Numbered from the stretch's first letter, positions 40,386 to 53,521 are shown. The stretch: DNA of 64,000 nucleotides from Streptomyces sp. CB09001 (GCF_003369795.1 NZ_CP026730.1:7245001-7309000); one strand, 5' to 3'. Numbers and translations: made by a program. The notes: generated by a model from the letters alone, not told the origin.

Positions 40386-41261
40386 TCAGCGCAGACCGAG
40401 GACGCCCATCGTGTGCTCGGCCATGCGCCGCTCGCCGAGGGCGTTGGGGTGGACGGGCACGATGCTGCTGCCGAACAGCAGCGGCTCGATCCAGCGGGTA
40501 CCGGGGGCCTCGCAGGCGTCGTGGCCGTCGGACACCCCGGAGAAGTCCACGTAGGTGGCGCCGGTCTCCTCGGCGGCACGCCGGACCGCGTCGTTGAGGT
40601 GCGCCTGGATGTCCCGCAGGTAGGGCACGTCACCGGCGGCGACGGGCAGCTTCAGGAAGCAGGACGGGTCGGCGGTGGCCGGTGTGATCCACGGATAGCC
40701 GAGCGCCGCCACCCGGGCCCGGGGAGCCCTGGCGCGGACGTCGCGCAGCGCGGCCTTGAGCGCGGGGTACGTGTTGGCCTCGATCTCGTCGTCGAAGGAG
40801 GTGCCGTGCTTGTCCTTGCAGGGGCTGCCCTTCCCGCCGCTGAGGACGCCCGCCGTGCCGCAGGCCGTGATGGCGTTGATGAACGTGCTGTTGTCGTTGC
40901 CGCCGATGGTGAGTGTGACCAGGTCCGTGCCGGTGCCGAGCGCGTCCAACTGGGGGGCGACGCCCGGGTACTGGGCCTGCGTGAAGTCCGCGGTCTGCGC
41001 GGCGCCGCAGGTGACGTCCTTGAGCCGGGCGCCCGTCGCATCCGCGATGACGTGGGGGTAGTTGGCCGTCGAGCGCAGACAGAGCAGGTTGGTGAGGTCG
41101 ATGGGCAGGACGCCCGATCCGGCACTGTAACTGTCGCCGAGAGCCACGTAGTCGAGGGTGGCGGGTGTGGCGTGCGCGGTGGTGTCCGTGAGGCCGAGGG
41201 CGAGCGCGCCGAGAGCGGCAGTTGTCGCGGTCATGACACGGCGAAGGGCGGGCTTCGGCAT
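40386..41261 (-). CDS. Secreted GDSL/SGNH esterase or lipase
   Basis: A 291-residue secreted hydrolase with an N-terminal signal of about 30 residues. Block I is GDSYSAGSG (Ser nucleophile), block III is GGND, and the catalytic His is in PVHPNALGERR. Six Cys in the mature protein (LLCLR, VTCG, TACGT, SPCKD, PSCF, HDACE) match the three-disulfide pattern of Streptomyces lipases and esterases of this family. ATG 41261 has GGAAGAGAGAG upstream. Natural substrate unknown. Confidence 0.9.
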   Translation of the reverse strand: MPKPALRRVMTATTAALGALALGLTDTTAHATPATLDYVALGDSYSAGSGVLPIDLTNLLCLRSTANYPHVIADATGARLKDVTCGAAQTADFTQAQYPGVAPQLDALGTGTDLVTLTIGGNDNSTFINAITACGTAGVLSGGKGSPCKDKHGTSFDDEIEANTYPALKAALRDVRARAPRARVAALGYPWITPATADPSCFLKLPVAAGDVPYLRDIQAHLNDAVRRAAEETGATYVDFSGVSDGHDACEAPGTRWIEPLLFGSSIVPVHPNALGERRMAEHTMGVLGLR

Positions 41262-41329
41262 GTGCTCTCTCTTCCGGGAGGGGGCGGCGGGGTTACCGGG
41301 CGGTTCTACTTTTAAGTAATGTGCAGGGC

Positions 41330-41348
41330 CGTTGAATTGAAGTCAACG
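41330..41348. promoter_or_regulatory. Inverted repeat CGTTGA-N7-TCAACG between esterase and htpG
   Basis: Perfect 6-base arms in the 201-base divergent region. A TACTT-TT-AAGTA dyad (41307-41318) lies nearby. They may belong to the esterase promoter; no known heat-shock element (CIRCE or HAIR) was seen. Confidence 0.35.
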
Positions 41349-41462
41349 CTGTTGACCGAACTTCTCGTCGTCCGGCCGCGCCGACGGCCGCCCGCGCTGT
41401 TCTAGAGTTGTCGTTCGCACCAGTGCAGACGATTCCGTGGACCTGTGAGGTACTCACCAGCC

Positions 41463-43376
<1,914 letters not shown>

Positions 43377-43397
43377 CCGGCCGGAAGGACACGCACT

Positions 43398-43435
43398 CCA
43401 CGCCGTCCCGCCATCCGCATGGCGAGACGGCGTGG
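43398..43435 (+). terminator. Terminator after htpG
   Basis: Sixteen-base arms 43398-43413 and 43420-43435 (CCACGCCGTC...GACGGCGTGG, one mismatch) with a 6-base loop lie 21 bases after the htpG stop and just upstream of the leader-peptide promoter. Confidence 0.85.
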
Positions 43436-43456
43436 CATGCGGAGCAGGCTCTTCCG

Positions 43457-43462
43457 TATATT
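43457..43462 (+). promoter_or_regulatory. -10 element TATATT of a leaderless transcript
   Basis: TATATT ends 7 bases before ATG 43470, so transcription would start at the ATG. The -35 region (around 43434) is poor and lies in the end of the htpG terminator stem. Confidence 0.45.
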
Positions 43463-43469
43463 CGTACGC

Positions 43470-43553
43470 ATGTATGCATCGGCTCCGCTGCTGTGCCTCG
43501 CGCTCTTCGCGTGCTCGGCGTGGTGCGTCGACGACGGCCTCTGTCGCCGCTGA
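43470..43553 (+). CDS. Candidate Cys-rich leader peptide (uORF) of the sulfur-transport gene
   Basis: A 27-codon ORF beginning MYASAPLLCLALF and ending CRR, with Cys at 9, 15, 19 and 25. It has no ribosome site but sits at the expected start of a leaderless mRNA. Actinobacterial sulfur genes are known to be preceded by small Cys-containing uORFs that slow the ribosome when cysteine is short. The downstream gene, 82 bases after the stop, is a thiosulfate-transporter homologue, which fits that model. Control by cysteine is inferred. Confidence 0.5.
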   Translation: MYASAPLLCLALFACSAWCVDDGLCRR

Positions 43554-43635
43554 CCCGCCGGACCGGCCGCGCTCCCCGCGCCGCCGGCCCGCCCGCGTCC
43601 GCCGTCCCCGTGCACACCACCCCGGAGATTCTTCC

Positions 43636-44934
43636 GTGACCACCGCACCTCCGGCCGGGTCCGCCCCGGCCGCGCCGCCACGCGCACCCGCGGCCCTGTT
43701 CTCCCCCTCGCCCACCTCCTCGGCCCGGCCCGCGGCACCGCCCCTTCCGCCGGTGCGACGGGCGCCGCTCGTCGTGTCCGGGCTGCTCGCCGCCGCCCTG
43801 ACCGCGTACGTGTGGTCCGCGCACGGCGCCAAGCCCGGCGTGCTGCTCCTGCTCGGCCTCGGCCTGGGCGTCGCCCTCTTCCACTCCCGCTTCGGGTTCA
43901 CCTCCGCCTGGCGACGGCTGGTCGCCGTCGGCAACGGCTCCGGGCTGCGGGCGCACGCCCTGCTGCTGGGCACCACGGCCACCCTGTTCGCGCTGCTCAT
44001 CGGCACGGAGACCGGGCTGTTCGGCTCCCAGCCCGCGCCGTCCGCCGGGCCGATCGGCGTCGGCCTGTTCGCCGGTTCGGCGCTCTTCGCGATCGGCATG
44101 CAACTCGGCGGAGCCTGCGCCTCGGGCACCCTGTTCGCGGTCGGCTCGGGACAGACCTCGATCGTGCTGACCCTGGGCGGCTTCGTCGCCGGGGCCACGC
44201 TGGCCGCCTGGCAGTTCGACCTGTGGAAGGACCTCCCGGCCTGGCAGCCCGTCGTGCTGTCCGAGCACATCGGCTGGTTCGGCTCCTGGGCCGTGACGAT
44301 CGGCGCGCTGCTTCTCGTGGTGCTGGTCAGCCGACGCGTCCAGGCCCGGCGCAACCCGCCGCCGCTGGGCGCCGTGCCCTCGGCACGCCGGGCGGCCGTC
44401 CGTGCCGTCCGAGGGTCCTGGCCGCTCGCCGTCGGCGCCCTCGCGCTGGCCGTGCTCGGCGCGGGCGTCCTGCTGGTCTCCGGCGGCGCCTGGGGAATTA
44501 CCAGTGCCTTCAGCCTCTGGGGCTCGGAGCTGGTCGGCGCGCTCGGCGGCCACCCGGAGAACTGGACCTGGTGGCAGCGGCCCGGCAACGCCGAGATGCT
44601 GGCCGGTCCGGTGCTCGCCGACAAGACCAGCCTCACCGACATCGGCATCATGGTCGGCGCGGCCGTCGCCGCCTCGCTCGGCGGCACCTGGGCGCTGCAC
44701 CGGGGCATCCCGTGGCGTACCGCCGTCGCGGCGGTGCTCGGCGGCGTGCTGATGGGCATCGGCGCCCGGCTGGCCGGCGGCTGCAACATCGGCGCCTACC
44801 TGGCGGGCATCGCCTCGGGCAGCCTCAGCGGCTGGCTGTGGGGCGCCTTCGCCCTGGCCGGCACCTGGGTGGGTCTCAAACTGCGGCCCCTGTTCGGCCT
44901 GGGCAACCCGAAGCCGGGCGACGGCGTCTGCTGA
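43636..44934 (+). CDS. YeeE/YedE (TsuA-type) sulfur transporter
   Basis: A 432-residue polytopic membrane protein made of two related halves, each with a Cys motif: GGACASGT (Cys about 161) in the first and GGCNIGAY in the second. In TsuA such cysteines relay thiosulfate through the membrane. A Pro/Ala-rich cytoplasmic tail of about 40 residues precedes helix 1. GTG 43636 has GGAGA eight bases upstream. The tusA/sirA or rhodanese partner often found next to such genes is not present here; a Cys-rich uORF precedes it. Confidence 0.85.
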   Translation: MTTAPPAGSAPAAPPRAPAALFSPSPTSSARPAAPPLPPVRRAPLVVSGLLAAALTAYVWSAHGAKPGVLLLLGLGLGVALFHSRFGFTSAWRRLVAVGNGSGLRAHALLLGTTATLFALLIGTETGLFGSQPAPSAGPIGVGLFAGSALFAIGMQLGGACASGTLFAVGSGQTSIVLTLGGFVAGATLAAWQFDLWKDLPAWQPVVLSEHIGWFGSWAVTIGALLLVVLVSRRVQARRNPPPLGAVPSARRAAVRAVRGSWPLAVGALALAVLGAGVLLVSGGAWGITSAFSLWGSELVGALGGHPENWTWWQRPGNAEMLAGPVLADKTSLTDIGIMVGAAVAASLGGTWALHRGIPWRTAVAAVLGGVLMGIGARLAGGCNIGAYLAGIASGSLSGWLWGAFALAGTWVGLKLRPLFGLGNPKPGDGVC

Positions 44935-44942
44935 CGGGGGAT

Positions 44943-44981
44943 GCCCGTGCGGCACGGGGGTCAGGCCCGCGCCGCACGGGC
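44943..44981. terminator. Bidirectional terminator between YeeE-type and TetR genes
   Basis: Perfect 11-base arms GCCCGTGCGGC/GCCGCACGGGC (44943-44953 and 44971-44981) with a 17-base loop lie between two converging stops. Confidence 0.75.
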
Positions 44982-45000
44982 TGCTGGGGGCGCCGTTTCC

Positions 45001-45573
45001 CTAGGGGACCGGCCGGTCCGGGGCGGGCCGGTCCGTGGTGGTGATCCGGGCGATGGCCTCCAGGGTGAGGGCACGGCCGTGCGGCTCACGGGCCAGGGCA
45101 CGGTGCAGCGTCAGGCCCTCGATGAGGGCGTCCAGCTGACGGGCCGTGTCCGGGTCGAAGTGCTTCTCCAGATGGACGCGGCTGCGGCGCATCCACTCGT
45201 GGGTCAGCTCCCGGTAGGCCGGCCGGCGCGCGGCGAGCGTGTACAGCTCCTGGGTGAGCACCAGGTCCCGCTGGCTGTCCTCGGACAGCTCGTGCACCAG
45301 GTCGGCCACCGCCTCCCGCGCCTGGTCGCGGTCGGCGGCGGCGCCGAGGTGCTCGTCGAACACCGCGACGATGTGGTCGGTGAACCGGCCGAACGCCTCC
45401 CGCAGCAGCTGCTCGATGCCGCTGAAGTGGTACGTCATCGAGCCGAGCGGTACCCCCGCGCGCTGCGCGATCCTGCGGTGGGAGACGCGTGCGATGCCCT
45501 CCTCGGCGATCAGGTCGAGGGTGGCCGCGAGGATGCGCTCCCGCCGCTGCGGATCCGTGTGTCCGGTTGCCAT
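45001..45573 (-). CDS. TetR-family repressor
   Basis: A 190-residue repressor. The helix-turn-helix is RVSHRRIAQRAGVPLGSMTYHFSGIEQLL (about residues 28-57), and the rest is a helical ligand/dimer domain. It follows the acetyltransferase gene by 10 bases in one operon. Two nearly identical palindromes, before the acetyltransferase and before the adjacent MFS gene, are the likely operators, so the protein probably controls both transcripts including its own. Confidence 0.9.
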   Translation of the reverse strand: MATGHTDPQRRERILAATLDLIAEEGIARVSHRRIAQRAGVPLGSMTYHFSGIEQLLREAFGRFTDHIVAVFDEHLGAAADRDQAREAVADLVHELSEDSQRDLVLTQELYTLAARRPAYRELTHEWMRRSRVHLEKHFDPDTARQLDALIEGLTLHRALAREPHGRALTLEAIARITTTDRPAPDRPVP

Positions 45574-45583
45574 GGGAGCAGAC

Positions 45584-46165
45584 TTACACGTTCCGCACCG
45601 GCCGGGCAGGGTTGCCGACCGCCACGACGTTCGCCGGCACGTCCTTCGTGACGACCGCGCCCGCGCCGATCACCGCGTTGTCCCCGATGGTCACGCCCGG
45701 CAGCACGATGGTGCCGCCGCCCAGCCAGACGTTGTCGCCGATGACGATCGGGCGGGCGGCCTCCAGCTTGTCCCGCCGGGGTCCGGGTTCCAGGGGGTGC
45801 GTCGGGGTCAGCAACTGGACGTTCGGCCCGATCTGGCAGTCCTCGCCGATGGTGATCGCCGCGACGTCCAGCGCCGTCAGGTTGTAGTTGACGAAGGTGC
45901 GCGCCCCGACCCTGATGTTGCTGCCGTAGTCGACGTACAGCGGAGGCCGCACATGGGCCTCGGCGCCCAGGGAGCCGAGCAGTTCCGCGAGCAGCGGTCG
46001 CGCCGCCTCCGCGTCCTCCGCGTAGGCCGCCTGGTAGCGGGCCGCCAGCCGCACGGCCTGCTGCTGCCTGCGGGCGATCTCCGGATCGTCGGCGATGTAC
46101 AGGTCGCCCGCCAGCATGCGTTCGAGGTTGGTGCGGGAGTCGCCCGCGAAGTGGTCCGTCGGCAT
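45584..46165 (-). CDS. Maltose/galactoside O-acetyltransferase-type hexapeptide transferase
   Basis: A 193-residue left-handed beta-helix acetyltransferase with an N-terminal Mac-type cap (FAGDSRTNLERMLAGDLYIADDPEI). The catalytic His is in TPTHPLEPGPRR, and the coils show repeated hexapeptides (IVIGDNVWLGGGTIVLPGVTIGDNAVIGAGAVVTKDV). It transfers acetyl from acetyl-CoA to sugar hydroxyls, often as detoxification of non-metabolised sugars. It shares a TetR-type operator with the MFS transporter gene, so both may serve sugar efflux. Confidence 0.9.
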   Translation of the reverse strand: MPTDHFAGDSRTNLERMLAGDLYIADDPEIARRQQQAVRLAARYQAAYAEDAEAARPLLAELLGSLGAEAHVRPPLYVDYGSNIRVGARTFVNYNLTALDVAAITIGEDCQIGPNVQLLTPTHPLEPGPRRDKLEAARPIVIGDNVWLGGGTIVLPGVTIGDNAVIGAGAVVTKDVPANVVAVGNPARPVRNV

Positions 46166-46187
46166 GCGCCCGATCGTACCCCCGAAA

Positions 46188-46203
46188 GCGTACGAACGTA
46201 CAC
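46188..46203. promoter_or_regulatory. TetR-type operator, site 1 (acetyltransferase-TetR operon)
   Basis: GCGTACG-AA-CGTACAC, 7-base arms with one mismatch, ends 23 bases before the acetyltransferase ATG. It shares TACGAACGTACACTCC with site 2. Confidence 0.7.
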
Positions 46204-46236
46204 TCCTGAGGGGAGTGCGCGGCCCGGCGATACGGC

Positions 46237-47451
46237 TCAGCCGCGCCTGGGCCGGAGCACTCCGGCGCACAGCAGCACGAGGAACCCCGCGAGCGGCACC
46301 ACCAGGAGGCCCACCCGCAGGCTCGTCGCGTCGGCGACGAGCCCCACGACCGGCGGCGAGAGCAGGAAGCCGAGCCGCATCAGCCAGGAGACGAGGGTCA
46401 GGCCCGAACCGGGCTTGAGGCCGGGCAGTTCGTCGGCCTCGTGCATCGCCGCCGGGACCAGCGTCGCCACCCCGAACCCGGCCGCGGCGAATCCGAGGAC
46501 CGTGCCGGGCACCGTCGGCACGGCCAGCGCCAGGCCCATGCCGACCGCGGCGATCAGGGCGCCGGAGCGGGCCACCGCGCGCTGGCCGAAGCGGTCCACG
46601 AGCCGGTCGCCGACGATCCGGCCGGCGAACTGCGCGCCGACCAGGGCGACATACCCGGACGCGGCCAGCGCCGCCGTCGCGTGCAGCGAGTCGGAGAGGT
46701 AGAGGGTGGCCCAGGACATGCCCGCGTCCTCGACGAGGGTGCCGGCCATGGCGATGAGGACGAGGGCGGTCAGCACCCAGCCGGTGCGCAGGCCGACCGC
46801 CGGCGCCCGGATCGGCGACGGCGCGGAGTCCTCGGCGCCGGTCTCCGCGGCCGGTTCCGCCTCGGTCTCGGGGCCCGGCAGGCAGTGGCGCAGGGCGACG
46901 CAGGCCGCGACCGCGAACACCACGGCGGAGACGGACAGGTGCGGGCCCCGCGACACGTCGAGCGCGATGGCGGCGGCGGCCATGGAGCCGCCGGTGACGG
47001 CACCGATGGACCACACGGCGTGGAAGGAGTTGATGACGGAACGTCCGTAACGGCGCTGCACCCGCAGACCGTGGGCGTTCTGCGCGACATCGGTGAAGGC
47101 GTCCATCGCGCCCGCCAGGAACAGGGCCCCCGCGAACACCGCCACCGAGTCGGCGAGGCCCGCGGCGAGGATGCCCACCCCGGTCAGCAGCGTGCCGCCG
47201 ACCGCCACCCGCGCCGAACCGAACCGGCGTACCAGGATCCCGGCCGCGAGCCCGGCCGTGATGGCTCCCGCCGGGAACGCCGCCACGGCCAGTCCGTAGG
47301 CGGCGTTCCCGATGCCCAGGTCCGCCTTGATCTGCGGATAGCGCGGCAGCAGGTTGGCGAACAGGGCCCCGTTGGTGAAGAACAGCACGGCGACGGCCAC
47401 GCGAGCCCGCCGATCGGCCGGGGTGGGCCGGCGCAGTACGTCAACAGTCAT
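46237..47451 (-). CDS. MFS transporter under TetR-type control
   Basis: A 404-residue 12-helix MFS protein (VAVAVLFFTNGALFANLLPRYPQIKADLG start; helix 2-3 loop GILVRRFGSARV). The pattern resembles fucose-permease-like or inner-membrane YbjJ-type MFS proteins; direction and substrate are unknown. It stands 71 bases upstream of the acetyltransferase gene on the same strand but has its own promoter region with a perfect operator palindrome. Confidence 0.85.
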   Translation of the reverse strand: MTVDVLRRPTPADRRARVAVAVLFFTNGALFANLLPRYPQIKADLGIGNAAYGLAVAAFPAGAITAGLAAGILVRRFGSARVAVGGTLLTGVGILAAGLADSVAVFAGALFLAGAMDAFTDVAQNAHGLRVQRRYGRSVINSFHAVWSIGAVTGGSMAAAAIALDVSRGPHLSVSAVVFAVAACVALRHCLPGPETEAEPAAETGAEDSAPSPIRAPAVGLRTGWVLTALVLIAMAGTLVEDAGMSWATLYLSDSLHATAALAASGYVALVGAQFAGRIVGDRLVDRFGQRAVARSGALIAAVGMGLALAVPTVPGTVLGFAAAGFGVATLVPAAMHEADELPGLKPGSGLTLVSWLMRLGFLLSPPVVGLVADATSLRVGLLVVPLAGFLVLLCAGVLRPRRG

Positions 47452-47473
47452 GCGCGGGAGCGTACCCGCCAGG

Positions 47474-47489
47474 GTGTACGAACGTACAC
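47474..47489. promoter_or_regulatory. TetR-type operator, site 2 (MFS gene)
   Basis: GTGTACG-AA-CGTACAC, perfect 7-base arms, 22 bases before the MFS ATG. Spacing and flanks match site 1, including a following GGGTACG segment on the minus strand. Confidence 0.75.
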
Positions 47490-47520
47490 TCCCGGTCGTC
47501 CCCGCTCCGGGGACAGGTGG

Positions 47521-48630
47521 TCAGCGCCGCTCGGCGCACAGGGCCGCGTCCACGGCGCTCTGGAGATGACGCAGGCTGGCACCCTCGGCCGCCCACGTCG
47601 TCGTGTAGACGGTCACGGTGCCCCGGCCGCCCGTGGCCCGGCCGCCGCCCACCGAACCGCCGGGCAGGTCGCCGCCGTGGCCCCAGTAGACGCCGCCGCA
47701 GCTGAGCGGGATGGAGGCGACGCCGTACCCGTAGCGGCTGCCCGCCGGGTAGACGTCGCGGCCTCCGATGTCGGTGGTGTCCCGCGTCATCAGGCGCACC
47801 GCCCAGCCGGGCAGCAGCCGGCCGCCGAACAGACCGTCCCAGAAGGCGTTGAGGTCCACGGGGGTGGACACCAGGCCGCCGGACGCGCCGAACTCGTACC
47901 CGGGCAGCTCGGTCACGTCCACCCGGCCGTCCTGCGGGTGCGCGGGATGGACGCCGTAGTTGCGGGCGTGCGGGCCGCGCAGGCCCAGCTCGCCGGGCGC
48001 GGGCCAGTAGGTGTCGTCCAGGTGCAGCGGGCGCAGGATCGTGCGCTCCACATATGTGCGGAAGCCGACCCCGGACACCTCGTCGATCACCATGCCGAGG
48101 ACCAGGTAGTTGGTGTTGGAGTAGCCCCAGTCCGTGCCGGGCTCGAAGACGGGCTCCGCGTCGAGCGCCAGGGCCAGGTACTCCTCGGGCGTCCCCGGCC
48201 GGGTCCAGTCCACCAGCGCCGAGTACTCCGGCAGCCCGCTGGTCTGCTTCAGCAACTGCCGTACGGTGATGGGGCTGTCGGCCAGCTGCGGCACGTAGGA
48301 GCCCGCACGGTCGCCGAGGCCCAGGCGGCCGTCCGCCACCAGCCGCAGCACCGCGGTCGCGGTGAACGCCTTGGTGTCGCTGGCGAGCCGGAACCGGCCC
48401 CGCTCGTCGGTCATCGGCCGGCCCGAGTCCAGGTCCGCGACGCCCGAGGCGCGCGTCGTCCTGCCGTCGTACGCGAGGGCCCCCGGTACGCCGTCGCGTG
48501 CGGTGAGCAGGTCCAGTTGACGTTGCACGGGGTCGGGGCGGTGGGCCGGGTGGGCGGCCGCCGCGGGCGCGAGCGCCCCGGTGAGCACGGCGGCGAGCAG
48601 GACTGCGGCGGCGAGGCGCTTGCGGTGCAT
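47521..48630 (-). CDS. Secreted serine hydrolase (class C beta-lactamase/DD-peptidase fold)
   Basis: A 369-residue exported protein (signal residues 1-26). The penicillin-binding fold motifs are visible: SxxK as SDTK, YxN as YSNTN and a HGG near the C-terminus in place of KTG. It resembles Streptomyces R61-type DD-carboxypeptidases and related esterases. Acting outside the membrane, it could trim peptidoglycan or hydrolyse esters. ATG 48630 has GGGGGAAG five bases upstream. Confidence 0.87.
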   Translation of the reverse strand: MHRKRLAAAVLLAAVLTGALAPAAAAHPAHRPDPVQRQLDLLTARDGVPGALAYDGRTTRASGVADLDSGRPMTDERGRFRLASDTKAFTATAVLRLVADGRLGLGDRAGSYVPQLADSPITVRQLLKQTSGLPEYSALVDWTRPGTPEEYLALALDAEPVFEPGTDWGYSNTNYLVLGMVIDEVSGVGFRTYVERTILRPLHLDDTYWPAPGELGLRGPHARNYGVHPAHPQDGRVDVTELPGYEFGASGGLVSTPVDLNAFWDGLFGGRLLPGWAVRLMTRDTTDIGGRDVYPAGSRYGYGVASIPLSCGGVYWGHGGDLPGGSVGGGRATGGRGTVTVYTTTWAAEGASLRHLQSAVDAALCAERR

Positions 48631-48793
48631 GTGTCTTCCCCCTGTTCGTGGCCGCCCGACTGCGGCGGGCGGACGGTGTCCCTGCACCGACGACCCTCTC
48701 AGGGCCGGGAAGGAAGATCAGTGGGACTGGCCCCCGGGCCGGGGGTGTCACCAACACCCCCGCCGATACCCCGTCGCGCGGGCGCGCCCGGCC

Positions 48794-50884
48794 TCAGCCG
48801 AGCAGGTCGGCGACGAGCACGGCGAACTCCTCGGGGGTGGCCAGCCGGACGCCGAGCTGCTCCGCCTTGGCCCGCTTCGAACCCGCCCCCTCGCCCGCGA
48901 CGACGAGCGTCGTGTTCTTGGAGACGCTGGAGGAGGAGCGTCCGCCGGCCCGCTCGATCAGTTCGTTCATCTCGTTGCGGCTGAGCCGCTCCAGGTCCCC
49001 GGTCATCGCGCCGGTGACGACCACCTTCATGCCCGCCAGCGGACCGCCGTCCGCCGCCGCGGCGGGCGTCGCCCCGTCCTCGCCGTCCGCGTCGGCGGGC
49101 GGGGGAGGGGCCGCGCCGGGCTCGGTCATGTTCACGCCGGCGGCGGCGAGCTTGTCGATGAGCGGGGCCAGTTCGGCGATCTCCGCGACGACGGAGGGGG
49201 CCTTCTCCACCCCGATCCCGTCGACCCGCTGCATGGCCTCGGCGTCGGCGGCGCGTATGTGGTCCATGGTGGCGAAGTACCGGGCGATGCGCCGGGACAT
49301 GGAACGGCCGGTGCCCCGCACGCCCAGCGCGCACAGCACCCGGGACAGCGGCTGCTCCTTGGCCCGGGCGAGCGCGGCGAGCAGGTTGTCGGTGCTGGTG
49401 TCGCCCATCCGCTCCAGGGCGAGCAACTGCTCGCGCCGGAGCAGGAAGAGGTCGGCCAGGTCGGCGACGAGCCCCGCCTCCACGAGCTGGACGACCCGGG
49501 TGGTGCCCAGCCCCTCGATGTCGAGCTGGTCCCGCCCCGCGGCGTAGGCGAGGGCGGCGACCAGGTGGCAGTTGCGGCCCTGCGCGCACCGCCAGCGCTC
49601 CTCGCTCGTGTCGATGTCCGAGCCGCAGCGCGGACACGCCTCGGGGAAGACGATGGGCTGTTCCTCGCCCGTCCGCAGATGTGCGACGGGAGCCTCGATG
49701 CGCGGGATGACGTCACCGGCGCGGTGCACCATGACGTGGTCGCCCAGCCGCAGACCGCGACGGGTGATGTCGGCCGGATTGTGCAGCGTGGCGTAGGCGA
49801 TCGTGGAGCCCTCGATGACCACCGGTTCCAGGACGCCGCGCGGGGCGATGATGCCGGTACGGCCGACGTTCCACTCCACCTCGAGCAGCCGGGTGATCTT
49901 CTCCACGGCCGGGAGCTTGTAGGCGATCGCCCACCGCGGCGCCCGCGAGCCCGACCCGGCGGCCCGCCGGTCGGCGGCGAGGTCGGCCTTGACGACGATC
50001 CCGTCGATGCCGAACGGCAGCTCGGCACGGAGCGCGGCGATCTCCTGGACCCGCGCCACCACCTGCTCGGGCGTCTCCACGACCACGTCCGGCACCGCCG
50101 TGCCGGTGCTGGTGTGCACGCCGAGCCCGGCCGCCGTCTCCATCAGCTCGCTGTACGGCAGCTCCTCCAGCCGCCCCGCGAGCCCCGCGTCGGTGTCCGG
50201 CAGGGCCAGCAGGCCGTACCCGAAGAACGTCATCGGCACCGTGTAGGCGCGCTCCTTCGCCCGCAGGGTGCCCGCGGCCGCGTTGCGCGGGTTGGCGAAG
50301 GGCTGTCCGCCGTGCTGGATGCGCACCTCGTTGGCGTGCTCGAACTGGGCCGTCGTCATCAGGATCTCGCCGCGCACCTCGACGGTCACCGGCTCGGCCA
50401 GCACCTCCGGCAGCCCCTCCACGGTGCCGATCGCGTGCGAGACGTCCTCCCCGGCCGTGCCGTCGCCCCGGGTGATCAGCCGGGTGAGGCGGCCCTCCCG
50501 GTAGCGGGCGGCGACGGCGAGGCCGTCCAGCTTGGGGCCCACGCTGAACCGCGCGGCCTCGCGGTCGATGCGCCGGGCCAGGGATTCCGTCCAGGCGGTG
50601 AACTCCTCCGGCGAGAACACGTTGTCCAGGCTGAGCATCGGCACCGTGTGCGGCACGTCCCCCTCGGCCGCGCCGCCGGCGACCTTGCCGGTGGGGGAGT
50701 CGGGCAGCACCTCGTCGGGGTGCTCGGCCTCCCACGCGGCGATCCCTCTCGCCAGCCGGTCGTAGGCGTCGTCGTCCAGCGGGGCGGAGCCGCCCGCGTA
50801 GTAGGCGGCGGCCGCGCGCGCGGCGTCCGCCACCGCCTGGGCGTAGGCGGTGGCGTCGACGATCACTGCTGCAGGAGTAGTCAT
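48794..50884 (-). CDS. ligA: NAD-dependent DNA ligase LigA (probable second copy)
   Basis: A 696-residue ligase with domain Ia (DDDAYDRL), the adenylation lysine in KLDGLAV (Lys118), an OB fold, a four-Cys zinc finger (CPRCGSDIDTSEERWRC...NC), HhH repeats and a C-terminal BRCT domain (GMKVVVTGAMTGDLERL). All catalytic elements look intact. A very long frame continuing to 53467 runs antisense through the Clp gene and is not coding. Its place next to stress genes, without replication genes, suggests an accessory rather than the housekeeping ligase; that second copy lies outside the window and cannot be seen. Confidence 0.93.
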   Translation of the reverse strand: MTTPAAVIVDATAYAQAVADAARAAAAYYAGGSAPLDDDAYDRLARGIAAWEAEHPDEVLPDSPTGKVAGGAAEGDVPHTVPMLSLDNVFSPEEFTAWTESLARRIDREAARFSVGPKLDGLAVAARYREGRLTRLITRGDGTAGEDVSHAIGTVEGLPEVLAEPVTVEVRGEILMTTAQFEHANEVRIQHGGQPFANPRNAAAGTLRAKERAYTVPMTFFGYGLLALPDTDAGLAGRLEELPYSELMETAAGLGVHTSTGTAVPDVVVETPEQVVARVQEIAALRAELPFGIDGIVVKADLAADRRAAGSGSRAPRWAIAYKLPAVEKITRLLEVEWNVGRTGIIAPRGVLEPVVIEGSTIAYATLHNPADITRRGLRLGDHVMVHRAGDVIPRIEAPVAHLRTGEEQPIVFPEACPRCGSDIDTSEERWRCAQGRNCHLVAALAYAAGRDQLDIEGLGTTRVVQLVEAGLVADLADLFLLRREQLLALERMGDTSTDNLLAALARAKEQPLSRVLCALGVRGTGRSMSRRIARYFATMDHIRAADAEAMQRVDGIGVEKAPSVVAEIAELAPLIDKLAAAGVNMTEPGAAPPPPADADGEDGATPAAAADGGPLAGMKVVVTGAMTGDLERLSRNEMNELIERAGGRSSSSVSKNTTLVVAGEGAGSKRAKAEQLGVRLATPEEFAVLVADLLG

Positions 50885-50972
50885 GGCCCAAATCATGCCG
50901 CCCACCACTGACAACGGGCCCTCGCCGCCGGGTGGCGGCCGTTCCGCTTGCGGAGCCGCCGACATGGGGTTT

Positions 50973-50993
50973 CGGTGGAGTCGACTGCCACCG
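50973..50993. promoter_or_regulatory. Inverted repeat CGGTGG-N9-CCACCG before the Clp-type gene
   Basis: Perfect 6-base arms around AGTCGACTG lie 14 bases before ATG 51008 in the divergent region with ligA. It could be an operator or an mRNA hairpin next to the ribosome site (GGAG 50999-51002). No HAIR or CIRCE element was found. Confidence 0.4.
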
Positions 50994-51007
50994 CCCCTGG
51001 AGCTCTC

Positions 51008-53517
<2,510 letters not shown>

Positions 53518-53521
<4 letters not shown>

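Noticed and set aside
50885..51007. Heat-shock operator (HAIR or CIRCE) before the Clp-type gene
   Set aside because: No CTTGAGT-N7-ACTCAAG-like or CIRCE sequence; only an unrelated CGGTGG dyad is present.
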